This document shows, piece by piece, positions 25,121-33,226 of a DNA stretch of 64,000 nucleotides. Location: assembly GCF_900090105.1 (NCBI RefSeq), contig NZ_FMDM01000011.1, positions 124,001 through 188,000 on the forward strand. The letters are read 5' to 3'. This DNA comes from Micromonospora humi. Its GTDB lineage: Bacteria; Actinomycetota; Actinomycetes; Mycobacteriales; Micromonosporaceae. The position numbers and the translations under genes are program-made. The notes beneath the pieces are model-generated. The model did not search any database and was not told the origin of the DNA. It worked only from the letters and a program-made list of their open reading frames with translations. Each line of letters begins with the position of its first letter. Position 1 is the first letter of the stretch.

Positions 25121-25672
25121 ATGCCGATGCCGACCGTCCACCGTCCACGTCGTGCCGTTTCGCTCGCGGCGGTCACCCTGACCGCCCTCGCCGCCGTCCC
25201 CGCGACGGCCCGAGCCGAGCCCCCCGTCGGACCGTTGCAGACCGGGCTCTCCATCACGGTGCCCACCGGCCCGGTCTCCTTCGGCGCGACCGCCCCGGGC
25301 GGGACGCTCACCGGCCACCTGGGCACGGTGGAGGTCGACGACGACCGCCTGCTCGGCGGAAGCTGGACCACCTCGGTCACCGCCACCTCCTTCAAGACCG
25401 GCGCCGGGGATCCGACGAGGACGATCGACGCCGGCCACGTGAGCTACTGGTCGGGAACCGCCACGCTGAACGTCGGCACGCTCGCCGTGCACCCGGGGCA
25501 GCCCCGGGCCCAGGACGCGGTCACCCTGGACGTCTCGCGGGTGGCGTTCCGCGCCGACCTCGACCTGCTCTTCCTCAGCAGGGTGGCCTGGAACCCCTCG
25601 CTGATCATCAACACTCCCCCGGCCGCCGTGGCCGGCGCCTACCAGGGCACGGTCATCCACTCGGTGGTGTAG
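25121..25672 (+). CDS. Secreted WxL-like protein (first of two)
   Basis: 183 aa. A signal peptide with an RPRR basic region, a hydrophobic core (VSLAAVTLTALAAVPA) and a cleavage site near ARA|EPP is clear. The mature protein is beta-rich. The C-terminal pattern WNPSLIIN, then AVAGAYQGTVIHSV, matches the next gene (WTPSLSVQ, AVAGSYTGTITHTV), so the two are paralogs. The Trp motif reads SWTTSV where true WxL domains have WxL. ATG 25121 was chosen for its distance to the signal core; 25091 and 25127 are alternatives, and no strong ribosome site is seen. Confidence 0.65.
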   Translation: MPMPTVHRPRRAVSLAAVTLTALAAVPATARAEPPVGPLQTGLSITVPTGPVSFGATAPGGTLTGHLGTVEVDDDRLLGGSWTTSVTATSFKTGAGDPTRTIDAGHVSYWSGTATLNVGTLAVHPGQPRAQDAVTLDVSRVAFRADLDLLFLSRVAWNPSLIINTPPAAVAGAYQGTVIHSVV

Positions 25673-25770
25673 AGGCTGTACAGAAAACGCATCAGGGCAA
25701 TAGACGGTCGAAATCCCCCTAATCTCCTGCTCGGAACGATCGGTTCCACCGAACGGGAGGTAGTACCTGC

Positions 25771-26370
25771 ATGAAACGCACACTGACCGCGGCCGCCGTG
25801 GTGGGCGCGGCCGCCCTGACCGGCGGGCTGCTCACCGCCGCACCGGCCTACGCCGCCGACTGCCTGGCGACCGTCGCCTGCCCCACCGGTGTCACGTTCA
25901 CCATCACCGCGGGGGCCCTCAACATCACCGTGCCCGACACCGCCACACTGACCACCCAGCCCCCCTCCGGCTCGCCCACCTCGTGGTGGGCGTTCGGCAC
26001 GCTGGGCACCGGCGTCACGGTGACCGACCTGCGTGCCAGCAACCCCGCCAACTGGGTGGTCACGGTGGCGAGCACCGACTTCACCCACAGCGGCACCGGC
26101 CCGCTCATCTCCAGCGCCGACGTCTACTACTGCTCCGGCCCCGCCACCTCCAGCGGCGGCGTCGGCAACTTCAACCCCGGCCAGCTCGGCCCCTGCACCG
26201 CGCCGCCGCCACCGGTCGGCGTCTCGCTGAGCAGCTCGCAGACGGCGTTCACCCACACCGCCGGCATCGGCGTCAACACCGCGTCCTGGACGCCGTCGCT
26301 CAGCGTGCAGATCCCACTGAACGCCGTGGCCGGTTCCTACACCGGCACCATCACCCACACCGTCACCTGA
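25771..26370 (+). CDS. Secreted WxL-like protein (second of two)
   Basis: 199 aa. The signal peptide ends near AYA|ADC. The mature chain has a Thr/Ser-rich beta-type body, a possible disulfide pair (Cys in ADCLATVAC) and a second pair around YYCSGP and GPCTAP. The Trp motif is NWVVTVASTDF. A strong ribosome site (GGGAGG) precedes the ATG. The next gene, a DUF916-like anchored protein, begins 4 nt after the stop. In Firmicutes, WxL proteins and DUF916 partners work together as a cell-surface complex; a similar role here is inferred. Confidence 0.75.
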   Translation: MKRTLTAAAVVGAAALTGGLLTAAPAYAADCLATVACPTGVTFTITAGALNITVPDTATLTTQPPSGSPTSWWAFGTLGTGVTVTDLRASNPANWVVTVASTDFTHSGTGPLISSADVYYCSGPATSSGGVGNFNPGQLGPCTAPPPPVGVSLSSSQTAFTHTAGIGVNTASWTPSLSVQIPLNAVAGSYTGTITHTVT

Positions 26371-26374
26371 GCGC

Positions 26375-27424
26375 ATGGCCGCACGATCCCGCCGTACGGT
26401 CGCCGCGCTCGCGGCACTCACCGTCCTGTCGGGCACGGCTGTCGCCGGTGCCCCCGCCTCGGCCGACGGCCGCGGGGGCGCCGGCGGCGCGCGGCCCGAC
26501 GGCCGCATCGGTGTCCAACTCCTCGAGGCCACCAGGGGCCGCAGGGACGACCCGCGCGCCAGCATCTATCTCATCGACCACGTGAACCCGGGCACCCGGA
26601 TGACCCGCCGGTTCGCGGTGACCAACACCTCCAGCGGTCCACAACGGATCAGGCTCTCCGTCGGGCCCGCCGAGATCAAGGAGAACGAGTTCGTCCCCGC
26701 CGACGATCCGCGGGCCAACGAGCTGCCCGAGTGGGTGACCGTGAACCGCAGCTCGTTCGTCGCCCCGCCGGACAGCACCACCGAGCTGCGCGCCACGGTC
26801 GCCGTCCCGCCGAACGCGCCGCGCGGGGAGCGCTACGGCGCCATCTGGGCGGCCGTCACCTCCCGGCAGAAGGACCGCGCCGGGACGGAGATCCAGCAGG
26901 TCAACCGGGTGGGCATCCGGCTCTACCTGGACGTCGGTCCCGGCGGCGACCCGCCCTCCGACTTCACCATCGGTGACCTTCTCCCCGGCCGTGGCGACAC
27001 CGGCGCTCCGGTGGTCCGCGCCGCCGTGCACAACACCGGTGAGCGGGCCCTCGACATGGTCGGGAAACTCTGGCTGTCGGACGGGCCGGGTGGCCTCTCC
27101 GCCGGGCCGTTCCCGGCCCGGCTCGGCACCACCGTGCCGATCGGGGGCACCGCCCAGGTGGAGGTCCCCCTGGACCGGCAGCTTCCGGACGGCCCCTGGC
27201 GGGTGCGGCTACGCCTGGAGAGCGGACGGCTGCACCGGGAGGTGAGCGGCACCCTGACGTTCCCCGACGGCCGGAACGTCTGGGGCGACGCGGCCAAGGC
27301 CGACCGCTACCCGCGGTGGGCGCTCCTGCTCGCCGGCCTGGTGGCACTCCTGCTGGCCGTCCTGCCCTTCGTGGCCTTCCCCAAGCTGCGAGCCCGCGTG
27401 CGCGGACAGCTCGCCCGCCGGTGA
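26375..27424 (+). CDS. DUF916-like surface protein with C-terminal membrane anchor
   Basis: 349 aa. A signal peptide (residues ~1-30) leads into an extracytoplasmic part with two beta-sandwich regions. The first includes NPGTRMTRRFAVTNTS, typical of DUF916/WxL-interacting domains. The second begins near PVVRAAVHNTGERALDM. A single transmembrane helix (WALLLAGLVALLLAVLPFVAF) and a basic tail end the protein. This layout matches the partner of WxL proteins that binds peptidoglycan. It is 4 nt from the preceding WxL-like gene, so they form an operon. Confidence 0.75.
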   Translation: MAARSRRTVAALAALTVLSGTAVAGAPASADGRGGAGGARPDGRIGVQLLEATRGRRDDPRASIYLIDHVNPGTRMTRRFAVTNTSSGPQRIRLSVGPAEIKENEFVPADDPRANELPEWVTVNRSSFVAPPDSTTELRATVAVPPNAPRGERYGAIWAAVTSRQKDRAGTEIQQVNRVGIRLYLDVGPGGDPPSDFTIGDLLPGRGDTGAPVVRAAVHNTGERALDMVGKLWLSDGPGGLSAGPFPARLGTTVPIGGTAQVEVPLDRQLPDGPWRVRLRLESGRLHREVSGTLTFPDGRNVWGDAAKADRYPRWALLLAGLVALLLAVLPFVAFPKLRARVRGQLARR

Positions 27425-27454
27425 CCTCCCACGTCGGCCCGGCACCCCCGGGCC

Positions 27455-27474
27455 CGGCGGCGTTCAGGCCGCCG
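27455..27474. terminator. Bidirectional hairpin between convergent genes
   Basis: CGGCGGC (27455-27461) pairs with GCCGCCG (27468-27474) around a 6-nt loop. It overlaps the stop region of the GNAT gene and lies 31 nt past the DUF916-like stop. Confidence 0.5.
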
Positions 27475-28024
27475 CCCGCCACTCCCGCGCCAGGAGGGCG
27501 TAGACGGCCTCGTCGGTCCACTCGCCCTTGACGAACTCGTTCTCCCGCAGGTGCGCCTCGCGACGCATGCCCAACCGCTCCAGCACCCGGGCCGAGGCGA
27601 CGTTACGGGCGTCCAACCGACCGACGATCCGGTGCAGGTCCAGCCCGTCGAAACCCAGCCGCAGCAGTTCCCGGGCCGCCTCGGTGACGTAGCCGTGGCC
27701 GGTGTGGTCCGGGTGCGCCACGTAGCCGATCTCGCCCTGCCGGTGCTCCGCGCTGGTCCAGGTCAGCAGCACGTCGCCGACGAACTCGCCGGTGTCCGCC
27801 AGTGTCACGGCCAGGTTCAGCACGTCACCCGGCGCGCGCAACGCGGTACGCCGGACCAGCCGGTCGATCGCCGCCCGGGCGGCGGCGTCGTCGTAGGGCT
27901 GGTGGTAGAGGAACCGGGTGACCTCCGGGCGGCCCCGGTAGTCGCGGACCACGGCGAGGTCGTCGGTGGTGAAGGCACGCAGCACCAGGCGCGCCGTGCG
28001 CAGCGGCAGATCGGGTACGAGCAC
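27464..28024 (-). CDS. GNAT family N-acetyltransferase, RimJ/RimL type
   Basis: 186 aa. It starts with LRTARLVLRAFTTDDL, a common N-terminus of the RimJ/RimL group. The acetyl-CoA region reads EIGYVAHPDHTGHGYVTEAA with a Q/H-x-x-G-x-G/Y pattern, followed by RIVGRLDARNVASARVLERLGM. It likely acetylates a ribosomal-protein terminus, an amino acid or a small amine. GTG 28024 was chosen since upstream codons lack conservation; the ribosome site is weak. Confidence 0.85.
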   Translation of the reverse strand: MLVPDLPLRTARLVLRAFTTDDLAVVRDYRGRPEVTRFLYHQPYDDAAARAAIDRLVRRTALRAPGDVLNLAVTLADTGEFVGDVLLTWTSAEHRQGEIGYVAHPDHTGHGYVTEAARELLRLGFDGLDLHRIVGRLDARNVASARVLERLGMRREAHLRENEFVKGEWTDEAVYALLAREWRAAA

Positions 28025-28124
28025 CCGGGCAGGGTACGGGCCCGTCAGCGCCCCGGTCAGCCCGGTTTCGGGACGGGCGCGAATCGGGTCGCGGCGCGGC
28101 CCGGACTGCGGCAAGCTCCTGCCG

Positions 28125-28640
28125 ATGACGCGACGAACCGACACGCCTGCCACGTGGGACGAGCGGGCGCAGCTCGCCACCTTCCTGGACTACGCCCGCG
28201 ACACCGCACGAGCCAAGTGCGAGGGCGTGTCCGCCGAAGACTCCCGGAAGGCACCGCTTCCGGGTTCGCCGCTGATGACGTTGTGCGGGCTGATCAGTCA
28301 CCTGCGGTGGGTCGAGTACTACTGGTTCGAGGTGATGTTCCTCGGCGAGGAGTTCGCGGGGCCGCTCGCCGGGGCGACCGACGACGATCCCGACCCGGAG
28401 ATGCGGACCGCCGTCGACATCCCGTTGCCCCAACTTCTCACCGAGTACGACGAGCAGAGCGCGCGCTACCGTCGCCTCGTCTCGGAGCACGACCTGGACT
28501 CGACGGCCAAGCGCCCGATCGGCGACGGCCGTCACGTGGACCTCCGCTGGGTGGTCCTCCACCTCATCGAGGAGACGTCCCGGCACAACGGCCACCTGGA
28601 CGTGGTGCGTGAGCTCGTTGACGGCCGGACCGGCGCCTAG
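28125..28640 (+). CDS. DinB/DUF664 family protein (mycothiol-dependent transferase type)
   Basis: 171 aa. It has the four-helix DinB-like pattern with the motifs LISHLRWVEYYWF near residue 60 and HLIEETSRHNGHLD near residue 145. The spaced histidines form the usual metal site. In actinobacteria this group contains mycothiol-S-transferases that detoxify electrophiles. It diverges from the GNAT gene with a 100-bp gap and converges on yebC across a long palindrome. Confidence 0.82.
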   Translation: MTRRTDTPATWDERAQLATFLDYARDTARAKCEGVSAEDSRKAPLPGSPLMTLCGLISHLRWVEYYWFEVMFLGEEFAGPLAGATDDDPDPEMRTAVDIPLPQLLTEYDEQSARYRRLVSEHDLDSTAKRPIGDGRHVDLRWVVLHLIEETSRHNGHLDVVRELVDGRTGA

Positions 28641-28765
28641 GCTCCGTCCAGCGGGTCAGGAGACCTGATCGCGCCCGGTCGAGGCGAGCGGCATCAGCGG
28701 AGATCAACACCGCCGTCAACCTCATGATCACGGCATCGGAGGCGGGGCGCGGCCCACCCTTCCCG

Positions 28766-28823
28766 CCAGTTCGGCGTAGTGGCGGTATCCCGGGACTGGG
28801 ATACCGCCACTACGCCGAGCTGG
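28766..28823. terminator. Long near-perfect palindrome between DinB and yebC genes
   Basis: Arms of 20 bp match perfectly: 28772-28791 (beginning CGGCGTAGTGGC) and 28798-28817, with the 6-nt loop GGGACT. Outside these, CCAGTT and AGCTGG extend the stem to about 26 bp with one mismatch. It lies 33 nt past the yebC stop. It may end both transcripts, but it is longer and more perfect than the other terminators here. The rest of 28641-28855 shows nothing else. Confidence 0.6.
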
Positions 28824-28855
28824 AGTCGATCATGCGCCGGAGCAGGCGTGCGCGG

Positions 28856-29605
28856 TCAGCCGACCGCGGCCATCACCTCGTCGGAGACGTCGAAGTTGGC
28901 GTAGACGTTCTGCACGTCGTCGCAGTCCTCCAGCACGTCGATCAGCTTGAAGATCTTGCGCGCGCCCTCCTCGTCCAGCGGCACGTTCACGCTGGGCACG
29001 AGCGACGACTCGGCCGACTCGTACTCGATGCCGGCGTCCTGCAGCGCGGTGCGCACCGCGATCAGGTCGCCCGGCTCGGAGATCACCTCGAACGCCTCGT
29101 CGAGGTCGTTGACCTCTTCGGCGCCGGCGTCCAGGACGGCCATCATCACGTCGTCCTCGCTGGTGCCGGCCTTCGGCACGATCACCACGCCCTTGCGGGA
29201 GAACATGTACGACACCGAGCCGGCGTCGGCGAGCGAGCCGCCGTTGCGGGTCAGCGCCGTGCGCACCTCGGTGGCGGCGCGGTTGCGGTTGTCGGTCAGG
29301 CACTCGATCAGCATCGCCACGCCGCTGGGACCGTAGCCCTCGTACATGATCGTCTGCCAGTCGGCGCCGCCGGCCTCCAGGCCGGAGCCCCGCTTGACCG
29401 CGCGGTCGATGTTGTCGTTCGGGACCGAGTTCTTCTTCGCCTTCTGGATGGCGTCGAAGAGGGTGGGGTTGCCGGCCGGGTCGCCGCCGCCGGTGCGGGC
29501 CGCCACCTCGACGTTCTTGATCAGCTTGGCGAACATCTTGCCGCGCTTGGCGTCGATCACGGCCTTCTTGTGCTTGGTGGTCGCCCACTTTGAGTGGCCG
29601 GACAT
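28856..29605 (-). CDS. yebC: YebC/PmpR family protein
   Basis: 249 aa. The N-terminus MSGHSKWATTKHKK is the family signature, and the middle segment YEGYGPSGVAMLIECLTDNRNRA is diagnostic. YebC proteins act as DNA-binding regulators; some relatives aid translation of proline stretches. A good ribosome site (GGAGG) lies upstream. In many actinobacteria ruvC-ruvA-ruvB follow yebC, but here the downstream side is a palindrome and an unrelated convergent gene. It follows pdxT on the same strand after 123 bp. Confidence 0.95.
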   Translation of the reverse strand: MSGHSKWATTKHKKAVIDAKRGKMFAKLIKNVEVAARTGGGDPAGNPTLFDAIQKAKKNSVPNDNIDRAVKRGSGLEAGGADWQTIMYEGYGPSGVAMLIECLTDNRNRAATEVRTALTRNGGSLADAGSVSYMFSRKGVVIVPKAGTSEDDVMMAVLDAGAEEVNDLDEAFEVISEPGDLIAVRTALQDAGIEYESAESSLVPSVNVPLDEEGARKIFKLIDVLEDCDDVQNVYANFDVSDEVMAAVG

Positions 29606-29728
29606 CTGAGTACCTCCGTTAGTGATCCACGCCTGCGTCGACAGCCCACGCCGGAGCCGAACCCGGCAATCCTACCGAGCGGAGGTCACCGCGCGTCACA
29701 CCCGTCACCGCGGCCGGACCGCGACCGG

Positions 29729-30334
29729 TCAGCGGGCGACCCGGACCACGTCCACGAAGAGGCGGTGCAGCCGCAGGTCACCGGTCAGCTCCGGGTGGAA
29801 GGAGGTGGCCAGCAGGTTGCCCTGGCGGACCGCGACGATCCGGCCGGCGGCCGGCCCGTCGGTGACCCGGCCCAGCACCTCGACGTCCGGGCCGACCCGC
29901 TCGACCCACGGCGCGCGGATGAAGACCGCGTGGAACGGGTCGCCGTCGACCCCGGCGATCGACACCGGCGCCTCGAACGAGTCCACCTGGCGGCCGAACG
30001 CGTTGCGCCGGACCGTCATGCCGATGCCGGCGAAGCCGCGCTGGTCGGGGCGACCGTCCAGCACCTCGGCGGCCAGCATGATCAGGCCGGCGCAGGAGCC
30101 GTAGACCGGCATGCCGCCGGCGATCCGCTTGTCGATCGGCTCGCGCATCTCGAAGATGTCCACCAGCTTGCTGATCGTGGTCGACTCGCCGCCGGGCACC
30201 ACCAGGCCGTCGACCGCGTCCAGCTCACCGGGGCGGCGCACCGGCCGGGCGTCGGCGCCCGCGCCGGTCAGCGCCGCGACGTGCTCGCGTACGTCGCCCT
30301 GCAGCGCCAGCACGCCGATCACCGGTACGGTCAC
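29729..30334 (-). CDS. pdxT: Pyridoxal 5'-phosphate synthase glutaminase subunit PdxT
   Basis: 201 aa. Class I glutaminase: the nucleophile is in YGSCAGLIML (about Cys81), and the His-Glu pair is in ATSFHPELTGD. The PdxT motif VPGGESTTI is present. It releases ammonia from glutamine and feeds it to PdxS to make PLP from ribose 5-phosphate and glyceraldehyde 3-phosphate. GTG start with GGAG upstream. A repeat (30353-30405) separates it from pdxS. Confidence 0.96.
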   Translation of the reverse strand: MTVPVIGVLALQGDVREHVAALTGAGADARPVRRPGELDAVDGLVVPGGESTTISKLVDIFEMREPIDKRIAGGMPVYGSCAGLIMLAAEVLDGRPDQRGFAGIGMTVRRNAFGRQVDSFEAPVSIAGVDGDPFHAVFIRAPWVERVGPDVEVLGRVTDGPAAGRIVAVRQGNLLATSFHPELTGDLRLHRLFVDVVRVAR

Positions 30335-30352
30335 GCCGCTCCTCTCACAGGT

Positions 30353-30405
30353 GTTAAGCGGGGGCCCCGCCTATACCGAATGCGTTAAGCGGGGGCCCCG
30401 CCTTA
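30353..30405. repeat. GGGGCCCC double-palindrome repeat, copy C, between pdxS and pdxT
   Basis: The 20-nt unit GTTAAGCGGGGGCCCCGCCT occurs twice without change, at 30353-30372 and 30384-30403. The pitch is 31 bp, as in copy A, with an 11-nt linker. It fills most of the pdxS-pdxT gap and could tune read-through between the two genes. Confidence 0.85.
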
Positions 30406-30409
30406 CCGC

Positions 30410-31321
30410 TCACCAGCCGCGTTCGGCGAGGCGGTGCGGCTGGGGGATCTCGTCGACGTTGATGCCGACCATCGCCTCGCCCAGGCCGCGCGACACCTTC
30501 GCCAGCACGTCCGGGTCGTCGTGGAAGGTGGTCGCCTTGACGATCGCGGCGGCCCGCTGGGCGGGGTTGCCGGACTTGAAGATGCCCGAGCCGACGAAGA
30601 CGCCCTCGGCGCCGAGCTGCATCATCATGGCCGCGTCCGCCGGGGTGGCGATGCCGCCGGCGGTGAACAGCACGACCGGCAGCTTGCCGCGCTCGGCCAC
30701 CTCCTTGACCAGCTCGTACGGGGCCTGCAACTCCTTCGCGGCGACGAACAGCTCGTCGGCGGGCAGGTTCTGGAGCCGGCGGATCTCCTGCCGGATCTTC
30801 CGCATGTGGGTGGTGGCGTTCGAGACGTCACCGGTGCCCGCCTCGCCCTTCGAGCGGATCATGGCGGCGCCCTCGGTGATCCGGCGCAGCGCCTCGCCCA
30901 GGTTGGTCGCGCCGCACACGAACGGGACGGTGAACGCCCACTTGTCGATGTGGTTGGCGTAGTCGGCCGGGGTCAGCACCTCGGACTCGTCGACGTAGTC
31001 GACGCCGAGCGCCTGGAGGACCTGGGCCTCGACGAAGTGCCCGATCCGGGCCTTGGCCATCACCGGGATCGAGACGGCGGAGATGATGCCGTCGATCATG
31101 TCGGGGTCGCTCATCCGGGACACGCCGCCCTGGGCGCGGATGTCGGCCGGGACCCGCTCCAGCGCCATCACGGCCACGGCGCCGGCGTCCTCGGCGATCT
31201 TCGCCTGCTCGGGGGTGACCACGTCCATGATCACGCCACCCTTGAGCATCTCGGCCATCCCCCGCTTGACGCGGGCGGTGCCGACGGTGGCGTCGGTGGT
31301 CGGGGCGGTGGATTCGGACAC
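30410..31321 (-). CDS. pdxS: Pyridoxal 5'-phosphate synthase lyase subunit PdxS
   Basis: 303 aa. The (beta/alpha)8 synthase shows its signatures VKRGMAEMLKGGVIMDV, VMAKARIGH (Schiff-base lysine, about Lys90) and GEAGTGDV. It condenses ribose 5-phosphate, glyceraldehyde 3-phosphate and PdxT-derived ammonia to PLP. The GTG start has GAGGAG upstream; an out-of-frame ATG lies inside the ribosome-site spacer. It leads the pdxS-pdxT pair. Confidence 0.97.
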   Translation of the reverse strand: MSESTAPTTDATVGTARVKRGMAEMLKGGVIMDVVTPEQAKIAEDAGAVAVMALERVPADIRAQGGVSRMSDPDMIDGIISAVSIPVMAKARIGHFVEAQVLQALGVDYVDESEVLTPADYANHIDKWAFTVPFVCGATNLGEALRRITEGAAMIRSKGEAGTGDVSNATTHMRKIRQEIRRLQNLPADELFVAAKELQAPYELVKEVAERGKLPVVLFTAGGIATPADAAMMMQLGAEGVFVGSGIFKSGNPAQRAAAIVKATTFHDDPDVLAKVSRGLGEAMVGINVDEIPQPHRLAERGW

Positions 31322-31520
31322 GGGTCATCGCTCCTCAGCGTGCGGTCTTGGTGGCTGCGCAGAATGCTACGACCGGCGCCGGCCAGCTCCGACAGCCAAT
31401 CGCACCCCCGGTGGCCTGCCGTGTGTCCGCCGTCACGCCTTCCCCGATCCACCTACGCCATCACGTTTGCAGGCGCGAAGAAGGTCACCCGGAGCCGCAG
31501 GGCGACCACCGCCCACAGCG

Positions 31521-32024
31521 TCAGCCGGTGGTGACGTCCGCCCGCGGGGCCAACGTCGGGTCGTCGATGTCGAAGTAACGGGGCCACTCCCGCCCGCGCC
31601 CCATCCGGAACAGGCGTACCACCGGCCGCCCGCGCGCCGAACGGGCGTCCCGCACCAGGTCGGTGTGCACCTGCCGGGCCAACGCCAGCCGCCGGCTGGC
31701 CGCGATCACCGCGCCGCAGGCCGGATCGTCCGGATCGAGCCGCACCCCGCGCAACTGGCGGGTCAGGTCGTTCTCGGCCGCCTCACGCTCCTCCGGAACC
31801 GCGTCCAGCGCGATCCGGGCCGCGGCGTACAGCTCCACGCCGTACCGCTGCTCGGCCAGCACCGCGGCGGCGGCCGCGCGGCGCAGCAGGTGGGCGTCGA
31901 GCGCCCGGGCCGCCGACTCCGCCCGGACCTGCAGCCGCTGCACCCGGCCGGCGGTCCAGATCAGGTACGCCGAGACCAGCCCGAGCACCAGCGCCGTGCC
32001 CACCACCCACCACATGCCCGGCAT
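31521..32024 (-). CDS. Single-pass membrane protein next to pimA
   Basis: 167 aa. One transmembrane helix (WWVVGTALVLGLVSAYLIW, about residues 5-23) is followed by a charged, helical, Arg/Ala-rich body that may form a coiled coil. It has no enzyme motif. Its place directly after pimA matches Rv2609c of Mycobacterium, whose N-terminus is also membrane-bound, so it may be a shortened relative. ATG 32024 was chosen; ATG 32015 is possible. It lies 32 nt from pimA in the same operon. Confidence 0.65.
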   Translation of the reverse strand: MPGMWWVVGTALVLGLVSAYLIWTAGRVQRLQVRAESAARALDAHLLRRAAAAAVLAEQRYGVELYAAARIALDAVPEEREAAENDLTRQLRGVRLDPDDPACGAVIAASRRLALARQVHTDLVRDARSARGRPVVRLFRMGRGREWPRYFDIDDPTLAPRADVTTG

Positions 32025-32056
32025 CGTAGTGCTGCTCCTCATCCCGGCCGGCCTGG

Positions 32057-33217
32057 TCAGCCCAGCCCCGCCCACTCCTGGTCCATGACCCGGCCGTCGG
32101 TGGCCTCGATCGCGGCTGCGTATACCTCCAGAACGCGGCGGGCAACCACGGGCCAGTCGAAATTCGCCACCACCTGGTCGCCGGAGGCGGTCAGGCCGGC
32201 CCGCTGCCCGGCGTCGTCGAGCAGCTCGGTCAGCGTGGCGCGCAGCGCGACCGCGTCCCCGGTCGGGAAGAGCCGCCCGGCCCGCCCGCCGTCGAGCACC
32301 CGGCGGAACGCGTCCAGGTCGCTGGCGACCACGGTGGTCCCGGCGGCGAGCGCCTCGGTGAGGATCATCCCGAACGACTCCCCGCCGGTGTTCGGCGCGA
32401 CGTAGAGGTGCACGCTGCGCAGCATGCGCGCCTTGTCCGACTCGGAGACCAGGCCGAGGAAGGTGACCCGGTCGCGCAGGTCGGCCGGGAAGCGGCCGTA
32501 CAGCTCGTCGGCGTCGCCCGGGCCGGCCACCAGCAGGCGCAGCCCGGGACGGTGCGGGGCGAGCGCGACGAACGCGTCACGCAGGATCGGGAAGCCCTTG
32601 CGCGGCTCGGTGAACCGACCGAGGAAGCCCAGCGTGCCGCCGCTGCCGGGGGCGCACTCACCCGGCCAGTCGGGCAGCGGCGGCACCCCGGCGAACTTCG
32701 CCACCGCCACCCCGTTCGGGATCTCCACCGCACCGCCGTCCATGTGCTCGACCTGGACCTTGCGGGCCAGCGCGCTGACCGCGATCCGGGCGGTGATCCG
32801 CTCCAGGAGGATCTGGAGCACGCCCTGCGCCGCGGAGAGGACCCGCGAGCGGGTCATCGCGGTGTGGAAGGTGGCCACCACCGGCCCCCGGGCGCAGAGC
32901 ACCGCCAGCATCGACAGGCTCGGGGTGAGCGGCTCGTGCACGTGCAGCACGTCGAAGTCGCCGCGGTTGATCCACCGGCGTACCCGGGCGGTCGACACCG
33001 GGCCGAACGCGATCCGGGCCACCGACCCGTTGTAGGGCAGCGGCACCGCCCGCCCCGCCGACACCACGTACGGCGGCAGCGTCGAGTCCTCGTCCGCCGG
33101 GGCCAGCACGCTCACCTCGTGGCCGAGCCCGAGCAGCGCCTCGGCCAGGTCCATGACGTGGTTCTGCACCCCGCCCGGGACGTCGAAGGAGTACGGGCAC
33201 ACGATGCCGATCCGCAT
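32057..33217 (-). CDS. pimA: Phosphatidylinositol alpha-mannosyltransferase PimA
   Basis: 386 aa, GT4/GT-B fold. The N-terminus RIGIVCPYSFDVPGGVQNHV is nearly identical in pattern to PimA. The acceptor-loop LHVHEPLTPS, and the GDP-mannose-binding region GRFTEPRKGF and NTGGESFGMILTEALAAG complete the case. It moves mannose from GDP-mannose to the inositol ring of phosphatidylinositol at the inner membrane face. It lies 9 nt after the acyltransferase gene in the pgsA-acyltransferase-pimA operon. Confidence 0.95.
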   Translation of the reverse strand: MRIGIVCPYSFDVPGGVQNHVMDLAEALLGLGHEVSVLAPADEDSTLPPYVVSAGRAVPLPYNGSVARIAFGPVSTARVRRWINRGDFDVLHVHEPLTPSLSMLAVLCARGPVVATFHTAMTRSRVLSAAQGVLQILLERITARIAVSALARKVQVEHMDGGAVEIPNGVAVAKFAGVPPLPDWPGECAPGSGGTLGFLGRFTEPRKGFPILRDAFVALAPHRPGLRLLVAGPGDADELYGRFPADLRDRVTFLGLVSESDKARMLRSVHLYVAPNTGGESFGMILTEALAAGTTVVASDLDAFRRVLDGGRAGRLFPTGDAVALRATLTELLDDAGQRAGLTASGDQVVANFDWPVVARRVLEVYAAAIEATDGRVMDQEWAGLG

Positions 33218-33226
33218 GGCGTCCCC

